From positions 682,001 through 746,000 of the forward strand of contig NZ_JAFCJK010000002.1 in the NCBI RefSeq assembly GCF_018131005.1: a stretch of 64,000 nucleotides of DNA, in the 5' to 3' direction. Made by a program: the position numbers and the translations under genes. How positions within the stretch are numbered: position 1 is the stretch's first letter; every line of letters begins with the position of its first letter. Origin of the DNA: Bradyrhizobium lablabi. Lineage in GTDB: Bacteria > Pseudomonadota > Alphaproteobacteria > Rhizobiales > Xanthobacteraceae. Shown here piece after piece: positions 27,392 to 36,843 of this stretch. The notes under the pieces were generated by a model, which did no database searches, was not told the DNA's origin, and saw only the letters and a program-made list of their open reading frames with translations.

Positions 27392-28786
27392 TCAGCCGCG
27401 CATCATCGGTTCGATGCGGCGCTGGGCGTCGTCGAGCGCCACCTTGATGGTCGCTTGTCCGGACAACGCTGACTGGATGGCGGTGGCCATCGTGTCGCCG
27501 ATCGCGGGCCATTGTGGAACGCGCGGACGCCAGTCCACGTCAGTGTCGCTCTGCAACGCCTCCATCGTGGCTTCGACGAAATTATCGCCGAACCCGTTCA
27601 TCAGCTTGACGTATTCGGGGTCGCGCCAGATCGAGCTCCGGTTGACGCCGGATCGTTTCGCGGGGCCGGCAAAGCGATGTGCTGTGCGTGCCTGCGTCTC
27701 CGCGCTTGCGGCCCACTGGATGAAGAGCCAGGTGGCCTTTTTCCTCTTCTCTGGGAGTGCCGAGTTGATCGGGAAACCCCAATTCCAGATCGAGGTGACG
27801 CGCTTGCCGGAGGGACCCTTGGGCCAGCGTGCATAGGCAACCTTGCCGATGACCTTGGACTTTTCGGGATTGTTGACGACCGATGCGGAGGAGTGGGCAT
27901 CGATATAGCTGGCGACCGTTCCCTGCGAGAAGGCGTCGGCGATGTCGGGCCAGTTCCAGTTCGCGGCGGCCGTCGGCGCGTATTTGCGCATCAGGTCGAT
28001 ATACCAGGCGAGCGCTGCCTCGGCCTCTGGCCCGTTTACGGTGAGCTTGCCGCCCTTGAGCCACTCGCCGCCGAACTCGCGGAAGATGGACGGATAGATG
28101 TACATGTTCTGACCGGCGCCCGCGACGCCTCGAAGAGCTGCGCCCCAAACGCGGTCGTTCGGCGAGTTGAGCGCCGCCGCGTTAGCCATATAGGCCTCGA
28201 GCGTGTTGGCAGGCTTCAGGCCTTTCGCGTCGTAGAGGTCCTTGCGATACACCTGAATGGTGACTTCGCCGTCGTAGGGCACGCCATACAGCTTTCCGCC
28301 GACGCTGTCGGCGCTCCGCCAGGCGGGAATGATGTCGTCGAAGTTGAACCAGGCCGGATCGGTCAGCTTGGGGTCCTTGAGGTAGGTATCGAGCGGCTCG
28401 ACCCATTTGTTCGCGGCGTAGAGCGCGTAATACATCGGATCAGCGGCGTGGGTCGCGTAGGTGCCGGTCTTTGACGTGAGATCAATGACGCTTTTTTGCC
28501 TGATCTGTGCCGGTGGAATCTTTTCGAAGCGGACGTCGATTCCCGTCAACGTCTTGAACTGCGGCGCAAGCGTGATGAGGTTCTCGAAATAGCTCGCCGG
28601 GATCACCGCAACGGTGATGGTCTCTCCCGTGGCTTGCTGCCAGTCGATCTTCGCCGATTTGTACGGAGCAAGGTCTGCTTCCTGCGCTGCGGCTTGCCGC
28701 AGCAGCGCCGGACCAAATCCCATCAAAGTCGCGGCCGCCGTACCCGTCTTGAGGAACGTCCGCCTGGTGGGTCTGTGCAATTTCAT
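27392..28786 (-). CDS. ABC transporter substrate-binding protein, family 1 (sugar type)
   Basis: A 464-residue periplasmic binding protein, first gene of the leftward importer operon. It begins with a Tat-like signal (RRTFLKTGTAAATLMGFGPA, cleavage near AAAQE). The mature chain shows the family 1 layout: TVAVIPASYFENLITLAPQF, GIDVRFEKIPPAQIRQK, YGVPYDGEVTIQVYRKDLYD and IWNWGFPINS. The ATG preceded by AGGAC is preferred over one 17 codons upstream. Ligand unknown; the linked sulfatase suggests a sulfated sugar or similar compound. Confidence 0.93.
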   Translation of the reverse strand: MKLHRPTRRTFLKTGTAAATLMGFGPALLRQAAAQEADLAPYKSAKIDWQQATGETITVAVIPASYFENLITLAPQFKTLTGIDVRFEKIPPAQIRQKSVIDLTSKTGTYATHAADPMYYALYAANKWVEPLDTYLKDPKLTDPAWFNFDDIIPAWRSADSVGGKLYGVPYDGEVTIQVYRKDLYDAKGLKPANTLEAYMANAAALNSPNDRVWGAALRGVAGAGQNMYIYPSIFREFGGEWLKGGKLTVNGPEAEAALAWYIDLMRKYAPTAAANWNWPDIADAFSQGTVASYIDAHSSASVVNNPEKSKVIGKVAYARWPKGPSGKRVTSIWNWGFPINSALPEKRKKATWLFIQWAASAETQARTAHRFAGPAKRSGVNRSSIWRDPEYVKLMNGFGDNFVEATMEALQSDTDVDWRPRVPQWPAIGDTMATAIQSALSGQATIKVALDDAQRRIEPMMRG

Positions 28787-28837
28787 TTTGTCCTCCCTGA
28801 CCCGGCTTTGGCCGGTTAAGTTAGGACTTTTGCCCAT

Positions 28838-28849
28838 ATGTTATAACAT
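28838..28849. promoter_or_regulatory. Perfect 12-base palindrome, candidate GntR operator
   Basis: ATGTTATAACAT is a perfect palindrome 52 bases upstream of the binding protein ATG, in the 269-base gap before the divergent L,D-transpeptidase. It is AT-rich in GC-rich surroundings, as expected for an operator or promoter element. The GntR protein at 23779 is the obvious candidate to bind it, but that is inference. Confidence 0.4.
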
Positions 28850-29055
28850 GTCAAACGCGCCTCCCTGGCTGAGCGCCAAAGCGGGGCGCGCGGTAGCGCT
28901 CCTGCAAATCTCCAATCGTCCAGGAAAGTAGAAACTTCCGCTAACCAGATGAGTTGGCTTGCGACGATGCGGCGTCTCATCGGAGGTGCAACTTGGCTGC
29001 CGCTACAGCCCAGAATTTCAGTGTTCAATCGACAGAAGGGTGAAAGGGATCAGCG

Positions 29056-30078
29056 ATGTCGCTCAAGGAGGCGGGACAGGTCTGGACAGTTCTCGTCATT
29101 GCCCTGGTGGCTGGTTCCGCGTTCGGCGCAGAGATTGACGCGGCGGCCATCGAATCCGTGGAGCCGTCGAGGAAGACCTTATCAAACGAGAAGCCGACTC
29201 CGGCGGGCGTCCGGCTGCAGGTTCTGTTAGACAGGGCGCATTTCTCGCCGGGCGAGATCGACGGCAAGTTCGGAGAGAATGCGAAGAAGGCGCTGCAGGC
29301 CTACTCGGAAGCTCAGCAGTTGCCAAGTTCGGACGCTCTGACAGAGGATGTCTGGAAGGCGCTGCGGGCAGACGACCGGCCCGTGACAACGACCTACACC
29401 ATCACCGAGCGGGACTTGGCCGGCCCGTTCCTGGCAAAGCTCCCATCGAGAATGGAAGACATGAAGGACATCCCGAAACTCGGATACACCAGCCCGCGCG
29501 AAGAATTAGCCGAGAGATTTCACATGAGTGAGCAACTGCTGGCGACCCTCAATCCTGGCCGCCGCATCGACCGTGCCGGCGAGACCATCGTCGTCGTGGA
29601 TACGGGTGGCGGAGGGACAGTTGCACAGGCCAAGGCGGACAGGATCGAGGTCGATAAGAGCCGGCAGACTGTGAAGTTGTTCGACAAATCGAATTTGCTC
29701 ATCGGGTTTTATCCCGCCAGCGTCGGGAGCGAGGAGAAGCCGTCGCCATCGGGTACCTTGAAGGTGACGGAAGTCAACCGAAACCCGACGTACCGCTACA
29801 ATCCTGACTATCACTTCAAGAACGTCCGCTCCCGCAAGCCTTTCACCATCAGGCCAGGCCCCAACAATCCGGTCGGAACGGTTTGGATCAACTTGTCTTC
29901 CGAAGGATATGGCATTCACGGGACGCCTTCGCCGGGAAAAGTCTCCAAGGCAGAATCGCACGGCTGCGTACGTCTCACGAACTGGGACGCCGAACGAGTT
30001 GCCGGAAGCGTCGCGAAAGGCAATCCGGTTGCCTTCGTGGACCGTAAAGATGCGCCGAGGACTCTGGGGCGGAACTGA
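29056..30078 (+). CDS. L,D-transpeptidase (YkuD) with peptidoglycan-binding domain
   Basis: A 340-residue envelope enzyme forming 3-3 cross-links or attaching proteins to peptidoglycan. The N-terminal signal peptide ends near AFGAEI. Residues 50-110 are a peptidoglycan-binding domain 1 (LQVLLDRAHFSPGEIDGKFG). The YkuD domain begins near residue 195 (IEVDKSRQTVKLFDKSNLLI) and has GIHGTPSPGKVSKAESHGCV with the catalytic Cys304 and preceding His. GAAAGGG lies 7 bases before the ATG. No operon partners are seen. Family assignment is firm. Confidence 0.94.
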   Translation: MSLKEAGQVWTVLVIALVAGSAFGAEIDAAAIESVEPSRKTLSNEKPTPAGVRLQVLLDRAHFSPGEIDGKFGENAKKALQAYSEAQQLPSSDALTEDVWKALRADDRPVTTTYTITERDLAGPFLAKLPSRMEDMKDIPKLGYTSPREELAERFHMSEQLLATLNPGRRIDRAGETIVVVDTGGGGTVAQAKADRIEVDKSRQTVKLFDKSNLLIGFYPASVGSEEKPSPSGTLKVTEVNRNPTYRYNPDYHFKNVRSRKPFTIRPGPNNPVGTVWINLSSEGYGIHGTPSPGKVSKAESHGCVRLTNWDAERVAGSVAKGNPVAFVDRKDAPRTLGRN

Positions 30079-30528
30079 GCGCACCGCCGCGAGTCGGCGA
30101 TGAGGACGTCATCCGAAGGGAATAGCCGGACCAGGTCCGGTGGCTCCTCCACCAAGGTGAACCCTGGGCATGTCACGACTATCACCGCAACGGCCTAGGC
30201 TCCCTTAATGTCAGTTGGCAATCCGCGAGGCATTGCGGCGACACGACCGGATATCACACAAATTGCTTGGAAAGTTATTTGAAGATCGCGGCGCGTTGAT
30301 TTGTGTGTGTGCTCTTTCAAGGAAAGTTGAAGCATCTTACACGCGCACGTCATCCGCAGTGACTATTCGATATGATGTGAACGGTACAGAGTGCAGTCTC
30401 TGGTTGAATGATAAGCGAACATCAAAGTCTAGCGTCTGCACCGGGAGAGCTCTGTAGTTGTCCGCGTTTGCTCGATGTCAAATGTGCCGGTTGCAAACAA
30501 CAGATGTCTTTACAAGCCGCGTGGAAAC
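30079..30528. other. 450-base intergenic region upstream of the PKS operon
   Basis: No convincing gene. At 30126-30140 a perfect hairpin (CCGGACC, A, GGTCCGG) follows the L,D-transpeptidase and may be part of its terminator. From about 30220 the base composition drops in GC compared with both flanks. This stretch must hold the promoter of the following operon. A possible 80-codon frame at 30215 has no protein-like features. No regulator gene is present here. Confidence 0.4.
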
Positions 30529-31812
30529 ATGAACGCAAGCGAAGCGATTGAACTCGATATCGATTCTGTCAAACGGCAAGCAGCGCGCACCGCTTTACTA
30601 GACATCGGAGAGGATGCTCCACTGGGAGTCCTGCCCAAGAAGATGCACGCATGGACGATCCGGCGCGATCGTCACGGCGATCCCCGATCGGCATTCCAGC
30701 TTGAGACCGTTGACGTTCCATCGCTAGGCCCAAACGACGTGCTTGTCCTCGTGATGGCGGCGGGGATTAACTACAACGGGATATGGGCGGCCCTAGGCCA
30801 TCCAGTATCACCGTTGGATTTCCACGGCGAGCCGTTCCACATCGCCGGCTCCGATGCAGCAGGAATCGTCTGGGCTGTCGGTTCGAACGTTCGATCTTGG
30901 CGTCCGGGCGATGAGGTGGTTGCGCATTGTTGTCAGGTCAGTGGGGACGACGAGGAATGCAATGGCGGTGATCCGATGCTGTCGCCGTCACAGCGCATAT
31001 GGGGATATGAAACCTCGTTCGGCGCCTTCGCCCAATTCACCCGCGTTCAAGCCGCACAGCTTTTGCCTCGCCCCGGTCATCTGACTTGGGAAGCCAGCGC
31101 CTGCTATCTGCTGGTGTTGGCCACAGCGTATCGGATGTTGTTCGGCCATGCGCCCCACGTGCTTGGTCCCGGAAAGACAGTTCTGGTCTGGGGCGCCGCA
31201 GGCGGGTTGGGATCGATGGCGATGCAGCTTGCCGCCGCCGCAGGTGCCCACCCGATCGCCGTCGTCTCCGACGACGCGAAGGCGAGCTACGTCAGAAAGC
31301 TCGGAGCCGTCGAGGTCATCAACCGATCCCAATTCAACTGCTGGGGGCCGCCACCATCCATGGACTCGGCCGACGATTACGCGGCCTATCTCGAGAAGGT
31401 CAGGCAATTCGGCCGGGCTGTTCGCAAGGCCGCGGGACGCAGTGGCGAGGTCGACATCGTCTTCGAACATCCCGGCCGCGACACCTTCGCGGTCTCGAGC
31501 TTCATCGTCAGGCGTGGCGGCATGGTGGTGTTCTGTGCGGCGACCAGCGGGTTCGAACTGACACTGGACGCTCGCTACGTCTGGATGCGGCAGAAGCGGA
31601 TTCAGGGCAGCCACTTCGCCAACATGAAGCAAGCCGCAGAGGCCAATCGGCTGGTACTTGAGGGCCGCATCGATCCATGCCTGTCCGAAGTGTTCACGTG
31701 GAACGAGTTGCCCGAGGCTCACGCCAAGATGCTGCGTAACCAGCATTTACCGGGAAACATGGCGGTCCTGGTCCACGCAGCGCGCAAAGGAGAGGGGGGC
31801 CGTCAGGGATAA
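30529..31812 (+). CDS. ccr: Crotonyl-CoA carboxylase/reductase
   Basis: A 427-residue medium-chain dehydrogenase/reductase of the CCR group, which reductively carboxylates 2-enoyl-CoA with NADPH and CO2 to alkylmalonyl-CoA. GINYNGIWAALGHPVSPLDF holds the conserved Asn of the CO2 pocket, IWGYETSFGAFAQFTRVQA the Tyr/Phe-Glu pair, and QGSHFANMKQAAEAN the conserved His. The NADPH site is VWGAAGGLGSMAMQLAAAAG. An ATG 18 codons upstream is also possible. Its position ahead of an ACP and PKS, rather than with ethylmalonyl-CoA pathway genes, suggests it makes a PKS extender unit. The family is certain; chain length of its substrate is not. Confidence 0.92.
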   Translation: MNASEAIELDIDSVKRQAARTALLDIGEDAPLGVLPKKMHAWTIRRDRHGDPRSAFQLETVDVPSLGPNDVLVLVMAAGINYNGIWAALGHPVSPLDFHGEPFHIAGSDAAGIVWAVGSNVRSWRPGDEVVAHCCQVSGDDEECNGGDPMLSPSQRIWGYETSFGAFAQFTRVQAAQLLPRPGHLTWEASACYLLVLATAYRMLFGHAPHVLGPGKTVLVWGAAGGLGSMAMQLAAAAGAHPIAVVSDDAKASYVRKLGAVEVINRSQFNCWGPPPSMDSADDYAAYLEKVRQFGRAVRKAAGRSGEVDIVFEHPGRDTFAVSSFIVRRGGMVVFCAATSGFELTLDARYVWMRQKRIQGSHFANMKQAAEANRLVLEGRIDPCLSEVFTWNELPEAHAKMLRNQHLPGNMAVLVHAARKGEGGRQG

Positions 31813-32043
31813 TCACTCGCAGTCAAGTTTATCTTTCTTCGCAAAGCTTCAATTGGCGGCGGTGACGGGCGGAGGCGAGGTGATCGCCACGATCTCATCG
31901 GCGGGGCAATGATACACGCGCGGATCGCCCGCGCACAACCGATCTCGGCAGATCCCATCGCGCAAGGAAATCGCGCGCAAGACGCTCGGCATCGATGCCG
32001 GGCGATCCAGTTCGCATGTCTTGTGAAATCAAGGAGACAGACC

Positions 32044-32349
32044 ATGAGCAGTCCCGAAACAGTTCTCGAGCTTATCCGCAAATGGGCGGCGGATCATGAA
32101 ATCGAAATGCCGTCTGATATCAACCAGACCTTTGACGGTTCCGGTTTCGACTCCATTCACTCGGTCGAGCTGGCCATCTTTCTCGAAGAAAAGTTGGGAA
32201 TCCCTGTCGATGAGACAGTGATCTGGGAGAAGGCGACTTTTGCAGCGCTCGCGCAACACCTTGCGGATCGTGCCGGCGCTCCAAATCCGAACGACGGCAA
32301 AGGACCGGCCGGCAAAGATCAGCTGATCGGCGATGCCGCCGATTGGTGA
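32044..32349 (+). CDS. Stand-alone acyl carrier protein
   Basis: A 101-residue carrier protein. GFDSIHSVELAIFLEEKLGI is the helix II region, with the Ser of DSI (usually DSL) as the phosphopantetheine site. The core is about 80 residues, followed by a Gly/Pro/Lys-rich tail. GGAGA lies about 6 bases before the ATG. It is 43 bases from the PKS start and probably carries the starter or a tailoring intermediate for it. The frame is open upstream but only with unlike sequence. Confidence 0.9.
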   Translation: MSSPETVLELIRKWAADHEIEMPSDINQTFDGSGFDSIHSVELAIFLEEKLGIPVDETVIWEKATFAALAQHLADRAGAPNPNDGKGPAGKDQLIGDAADW

Positions 32350-32392
32350 CGTGCTCGAGCACGCGTAACATCTCGGTAGGAAAGTCAATGCA

Positions 32393-35300
32393 ATGAATGG
32401 TCGAGCCCAGCAGGAAGGCGTCTGTCCCGTTGATCCGGTTGCCATCATCGGAATGGCGTTTCGACTTCCAGGCGACAACGATGCGTCGTCCACGTTCTGG
32501 GAATTCGTCAAGGGCGGGAAGGTGGCAATTCGCGAGACGCCAGCCGACCGCTTCGACATAGACAAGTATTATTCGGTCGATCCCGACCTTGCCGGCACGA
32601 CCTATTCTCGGCGCGCCGGCTATGTCGACGATCCTTATCTCTTCGATCCAGAATTCTTCCGCATCTCGATGGCAGAGGCGTTGGAGATGGATCCTCAGCA
32701 GCGCTGGATGCTGCAGCTGTGTTGGAGCGCGCTGGAGAATGCGGCGATCGTTCCCTCGACGTTGCGCGGCCAGCGCGTCGGTTTGTTCCTCACGGCCGGG
32801 GATGTCGATTATGCTCGCCGGACGGTCGGCTCGGGCGATCCGCACCGCATCACCTTCTATGGCAAGTTGGGGGCCAATCGCGCCGTCGGTGTTGGTCGGG
32901 TCGCCTACACGCTCGGTCTCCAAGGGCCGGCGATCTATGTGGATTCGGCTTGTTCGGCCTCGCTGGTCGCGGTGCATCTCGCGGCGCAGAGCCTGCGCTG
33001 CGGCGATTGCGACCTGGCGATCGCCGGTGGCGTCAATCTCATTCTCGGTCCGGAGGAAACGATAGGGTTCGCCCGCCTCAGGGCGATGTCGACCACCGAC
33101 AGTTGCCGGACCTTCGACAGTGCCGCCAACGGCTACATCCGTGGCGAAGGCGGCGCGGTTGTCGTTCTCAGGCGGGCGCGTGATGCGGCAGCGAACAACG
33201 ACCGGGTCGAGGCGCTGCTGGTCGGTTCATCGGTCAACAATGATGGCGCCAGCAACGGCCTGACGGCCCCGAGCGTCGCCGCCCAGGAAGCGGTGATCCG
33301 GCAGGCGCTGGCGCATGCCGGCGCCAAGCCGGAGGATGTCGCCTATGTCGAGGCGCACGGCACCGGCACCTCGCTCGGCGACCCCATCGAGCTTACCGCG
33401 CTGCGCAACGTTTACGCGACGACAGCAAGGCGCGCGCCGCTGATGCTGGGTGCGTTGAAGGCACAGATCGGTCACCTCGAAGGTGCGGCCGGCATCGCCG
33501 GGCTGATCAAGGCGATCCTGGTATTGCGGCATCACCATGCGCCGCGACAGGCTGGCTTCGACACGCCGACGCCGCGGTTTCGCTGGGAAGGATCGCAGAT
33601 GCGCGTCAGTTCCGGCGAGACGCTGGCGCTCGGCGGACAACTGGTCGGCATCAGTGCCTTCGGGATCAGTGGCACCAACGCTCACGCGCTGCTGGCGCCG
33701 CCGCCCGCGAAGCAGGTGACGTTGCAGTCCGATCGGCTGCGGGTGTTGACACTCTCGGCTCGGTCGCCCGCGGCGCTGCGGAATCTCGCCGCCGTCTATC
33801 TGAAGGCGCTGGAGCGACCGGAGACTAACCTCAGGGATCTCTGCTACACGGCGAGCGTCCGGCGCGAGCATTGGGGCCATCGCCTTGCGGTTCTGGGCGC
33901 AAATCGCGAGCAGATGGCCGAAGCGTTGCGAGAGTTCGGAAAGAGCATCCCGACGGGCCGCTGGCATGCGCGCGGCGCGGCGGCCAAGACCAGGCTCGTC
34001 TTCCTTTTTCCCGGACAGGGCGGGTGGCGGCCCGGCGTCGGCGCGCAACTTTATCGCGACAACCCGATGTTCCGTTCAGCCGTCGACGACTGCCTTGCGC
34101 ACCTTGCGCCCGAAGTGGCGTCGGATGTGAAGCATGCGATGTTAGAGGACGATCCGGCGTATAACCGCCATCACCCCGGACAACTCGCCCATTTCGTGCT
34201 GCTGCACTCGGTCGCGCGCACCTGGATGTGGCTGGGGCTCAATCCTGATGCCGTGATCGGTCATTCCCTCGGCGAGCATGCAGCGGCTGTCGTGGCGGGC
34301 GTCATGTCGCTCGATGATGGGCTCAAGGCCGTGGAGGCGCGCGGCCGACTGTACGAAGACTTGCGGCCGCAGGGCGCGATGCTTGCGGTGTCTGCCGGCG
34401 CCAAATGGGTCGGCGAAAAGCTGGTGCTGGGCAAGGATCTGTTCGTCGCGGCTATCAATGGACCGGAGCAGACGGTCCTTAGTGGCACGCCGGCCGCCGT
34501 CGCCGCTGCGGAAGCGCTGCTTGCCGGCCAGGGCCTACGCGTCGCGCGCGTGTTGACCTACGATACGCCGGGCCACTCGCCGTTGCTCGCGCCGATCCTG
34601 CCACCCTTCCGCGAGGCGCTGGCGCCGATCAAACTGAACGTACCCGAGATCGAAATGATCTCCACTGTCACGGGGCGCCGGGCCGGAGATGAGATCGCGA
34701 CCATCGATTACTGGGTGAGTATGGTCGAGCGGCCGGTGCTGTTTCAGGCGGCTTTGGCGACTGTCGCCGGCGATGACGTCAGCTTCCTGGAGGTCGGGCC
34801 GGGCGCCGGGCTCGCCAACCTCGCCAAGGCGGCCACCGGTGATTGGACCCGCGCGATCTCTTCCCTCTGCGACGGCCCCGAAGGCGCTGAACATCCCGAG
34901 CCGGAAGGCTTTGCATACGCGTGCGCAAGGCTCTATTGCGCCGGCCATGCGCCGAAGTGGGAGCGTCTTTACGGAGCGCCCCCTGTTCCTGTCGAAGCGC
35001 CGACCTACGTCTTCGAGACCAAGCACATCGAACTCCCTGCGCTCGAGGAGCAGGTGATGAAAGAGCGCTCCATGCGTGTAGGCGAGCCTGACGTCGAAGC
35101 GCACGAGCTTGAAAACTCTAATGGGACGACGATCGATGCCGTGCTGGAGATCGTGGTCGACACGATAACGCCGGTTTCCAGCGTCGCATTGGACAACGAT
35201 ACGGCGCTGATTGCGCTCGGCTTCGATTCGCTTGCCTTGATGGAGCTGCGTGTGTGCCTGCAAAAGCGGTTCGGTCGCGTCTTGCCGGCGGGAATGCTCG

Positions 35301-36250
35301 CAGCCGGCGCGTCCATCCGCAACATCGCGACGTTTTATGCCGACGATGGTGAGGCGATCGACCGGACCGAGGCCGCGCAGAAGTCTGCGCGTTTGTCTCG
35401 GGTGCAAGCACAGCGCTCGGTAGGCCAAACAATGATCCATCACGGTTACAATGATCTGGTGGTGACGCTGCGGGAAGGGCGCGGGTCGGTGATCGCGCTG
35501 GTCCATCCCGTCGGCGGTGACGTGCTGTGCTACAGCGAACTGACCGCTGCCTGGCCGGGTGGGGCAAAGATCGTAGGGGTGCGGCATCCGGAAGCGGAGC
35601 GAGGAGACACCCGTTACCGGTCGGTACAGGAACTGGCCGAGCTCTATCGTCACGCGCTGATCGAAGCGCTGGGCACTGCGCCCGAGATCGTCGGTGGCTG
35701 GTCGTTCGGCGGCGTGGTGGCGCAAGAGATGGCTCGACAAATTGAAGACGAAGGCGACGAACACGCGGGTATTGTCGTCATCGACAGTCCCTTTCCGGGC
35801 GGTATCAGCGCCAGCCGCGCGCGAGCGCTCGTCGACAGGCTCGATGAGACCCATGACGATCCGCTCGGTTGGATGCTCGCTCATCCGGATTTCCGGACGA
35901 TCTTCGACGAGCAGCATGGACTTGATCGTCTGAGGCGCCTTTCGGATATGGAGGCGGCCGACCGGCTGCTGCGGATCCATGCGGCGAACGCAATCGCGTT
36001 CGCGCGCCACGTGCCGCGCCCGATCCGCGCGCCGATCCGCTATGCGCTCGCGCTGCGGGCCGGGAACGCCAAAAGCGTCGAGGAGGCGCTCGACCGATTG
36101 CACGCCCTCAGCGCCGGTCCCGTCACCGCAGTCGGCTTCGACAGCGATCATTTTTCGATCATGCGGACGCCGGCCGTCCAAGGTGCCGCCGGCTTTCTCG
36201 GTACTGCGTCGATGTATCTGGAACGGGCGTTGCCGATGGCGGCCGAATAG
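32393..36250 (+). CDS. Type I polyketide synthase, single module KS-AT-ACP-TE
   Basis: A 1285-residue one-module synthase. KS (about residues 13-430): active Cys187 in DSACSAS, and the two His in EAHGTGTS and GHLEGAAG. AT (about 535-840): GQGGWRPG and GHSLGEH with Ser625; the specificity motif is TPGH where HAFH (malonyl) or YASH (methylmalonyl) is usual. ACP (about 920-995): GFDSL with Ser946. TE (about 1030-1280): GWSFGG with Ser1104. There is no KR, DH or ER, so reduction and dehydration must come from separate enzymes such as the MaoC and dehydrogenase genes downstream. The CCR and free ACP upstream suggest an alkylmalonyl extender. The TE would release the chain as acid, lactone or thioester transfer product. 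The product is unknown. Confidence 0.93.
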   Translation: MNGRAQQEGVCPVDPVAIIGMAFRLPGDNDASSTFWEFVKGGKVAIRETPADRFDIDKYYSVDPDLAGTTYSRRAGYVDDPYLFDPEFFRISMAEALEMDPQQRWMLQLCWSALENAAIVPSTLRGQRVGLFLTAGDVDYARRTVGSGDPHRITFYGKLGANRAVGVGRVAYTLGLQGPAIYVDSACSASLVAVHLAAQSLRCGDCDLAIAGGVNLILGPEETIGFARLRAMSTTDSCRTFDSAANGYIRGEGGAVVVLRRARDAAANNDRVEALLVGSSVNNDGASNGLTAPSVAAQEAVIRQALAHAGAKPEDVAYVEAHGTGTSLGDPIELTALRNVYATTARRAPLMLGALKAQIGHLEGAAGIAGLIKAILVLRHHHAPRQAGFDTPTPRFRWEGSQMRVSSGETLALGGQLVGISAFGISGTNAHALLAPPPAKQVTLQSDRLRVLTLSARSPAALRNLAAVYLKALERPETNLRDLCYTASVRREHWGHRLAVLGANREQMAEALREFGKSIPTGRWHARGAAAKTRLVFLFPGQGGWRPGVGAQLYRDNPMFRSAVDDCLAHLAPEVASDVKHAMLEDDPAYNRHHPGQLAHFVLLHSVARTWMWLGLNPDAVIGHSLGEHAAAVVAGVMSLDDGLKAVEARGRLYEDLRPQGAMLAVSAGAKWVGEKLVLGKDLFVAAINGPEQTVLSGTPAAVAAAEALLAGQGLRVARVLTYDTPGHSPLLAPILPPFREALAPIKLNVPEIEMISTVTGRRAGDEIATIDYWVSMVERPVLFQAALATVAGDDVSFLEVGPGAGLANLAKAATGDWTRAISSLCDGPEGAEHPEPEGFAYACARLYCAGHAPKWERLYGAPPVPVEAPTYVFETKHIELPALEEQVMKERSMRVGEPDVEAHELENSNGTTIDAVLEIVVDTITPVSSVALDNDTALIALGFDSLALMELRVCLQKRFGRVLPAGMLAAGASIRNIATFYADDGEAIDRTEAAQKSARLSRVQAQRSVGQTMIHHGYNDLVVTLREGRGSVIALVHPVGGDVLCYSELTAAWPGGAKIVGVRHPEAERGDTRYRSVQELAELYRHALIEALGTAPEIVGGWSFGGVVAQEMARQIEDEGDEHAGIVVIDSPFPGGISASRARALVDRLDETHDDPLGWMLAHPDFRTIFDEQHGLDRLRRLSDMEAADRLLRIHAANAIAFARHVPRPIRAPIRYALALRAGNAKSVEEALDRLHALSAGPVTAVGFDSDHFSIMRTPAVQGAAGFLGTASMYLERALPMAAE

Positions 36251-36348
36251 CTGGGAGCGCCGACGCGGGTGGGGCGATCGCGCATGCCAAATCTCCAGGA
36301 AGCGATCGTCACTCTTCCACTGAAACGTCATGGCGGCGGAGCTTGACG

Positions 36349-36810
36349 ATGAACATTGTGCATGACCTTCGGAGAGCGGCGGAAGGTTACTGCTTTGAGG
36401 ATCTTGTGGTGGGAATGTCGGCGAGTTTCGCCAAGACGGTGACGGAGGCCGACATCCTGCTGTTCTCCGGTGTGTGCGGCGACACCAACCCGCTCCATCT
36501 CAACCAGGTCTATGCCGAGACGACCCGTTTCAAGGGCCGGATTTCGCAAGGGATGCTGAGCGCCGGTTTCATCTCGGCGGTGATCGGCACGCGGCTGCCG
36601 GGACCAGGTTCGATCTACGTCTCGCAAAACTTGCAGTTCATCGCGCCTGTTCGTCCTGGAGATACGGTCACGGCGCTGGTCACCGTCGCCGAACTGGTGC
36701 CGGAGCGCAACCGCGTGGTGCTGCGGACCCGATGCACCGTCGGCGACCAGATCGTTATCAATGGTGAAGCCGTGGTGCTGGTGCCCTCGAGACATCACCA
36801 TTCAGTCTAG
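36349..36810 (+). CDS. MaoC-like (R)-specific enoyl-CoA/ACP hydratase
   Basis: A 153-residue hot-dog-fold hydratase or dehydratase. FSGVCGDTNPLHLNQVYAET contains the catalytic Asp and His of the PhaJ/MaoC family, and FKGRISQGMLSAGFISAVIG the conserved helix. SQNLQFIAPVRPGDTVTA completes the fold. It can dehydrate a 3-hydroxyacyl thioester or hydrate the enoyl form, a step the PKS lacks. It lies 98 bases after the PKS and 33 bases before the acyl-CoA dehydrogenase on the same strand. Confidence 0.92.
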   Translation: MNIVHDLRRAAEGYCFEDLVVGMSASFAKTVTEADILLFSGVCGDTNPLHLNQVYAETTRFKGRISQGMLSAGFISAVIGTRLPGPGSIYVSQNLQFIAPVRPGDTVTALVTVAELVPERNRVVLRTRCTVGDQIVINGEAVVLVPSRHHHSV

Positions 36811-36843
36811 CGAATATTATTTCGATGCAACGGAGGCCTAGCA

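Noticed and set aside
30215..30457. 80-codon frame upstream of the CCR gene as a possible regulator
   Set aside because: No helix-turn-helix, no Shine-Dalgarno and unusual composition. The stretch is better seen as intergenic.
30529..31812. CCR as part of the ethylmalonyl-CoA pathway for acetate growth
   Set aside because: No ethylmalonyl-CoA mutase, mesaconyl-CoA hydratase or related genes are nearby; neighbours are PKS-type.
34535..36331. 598-codon frame on the minus strand
   Set aside because: It is antisense to the PKS AT-ACP-TE region, whose domains are unambiguous on the plus strand.
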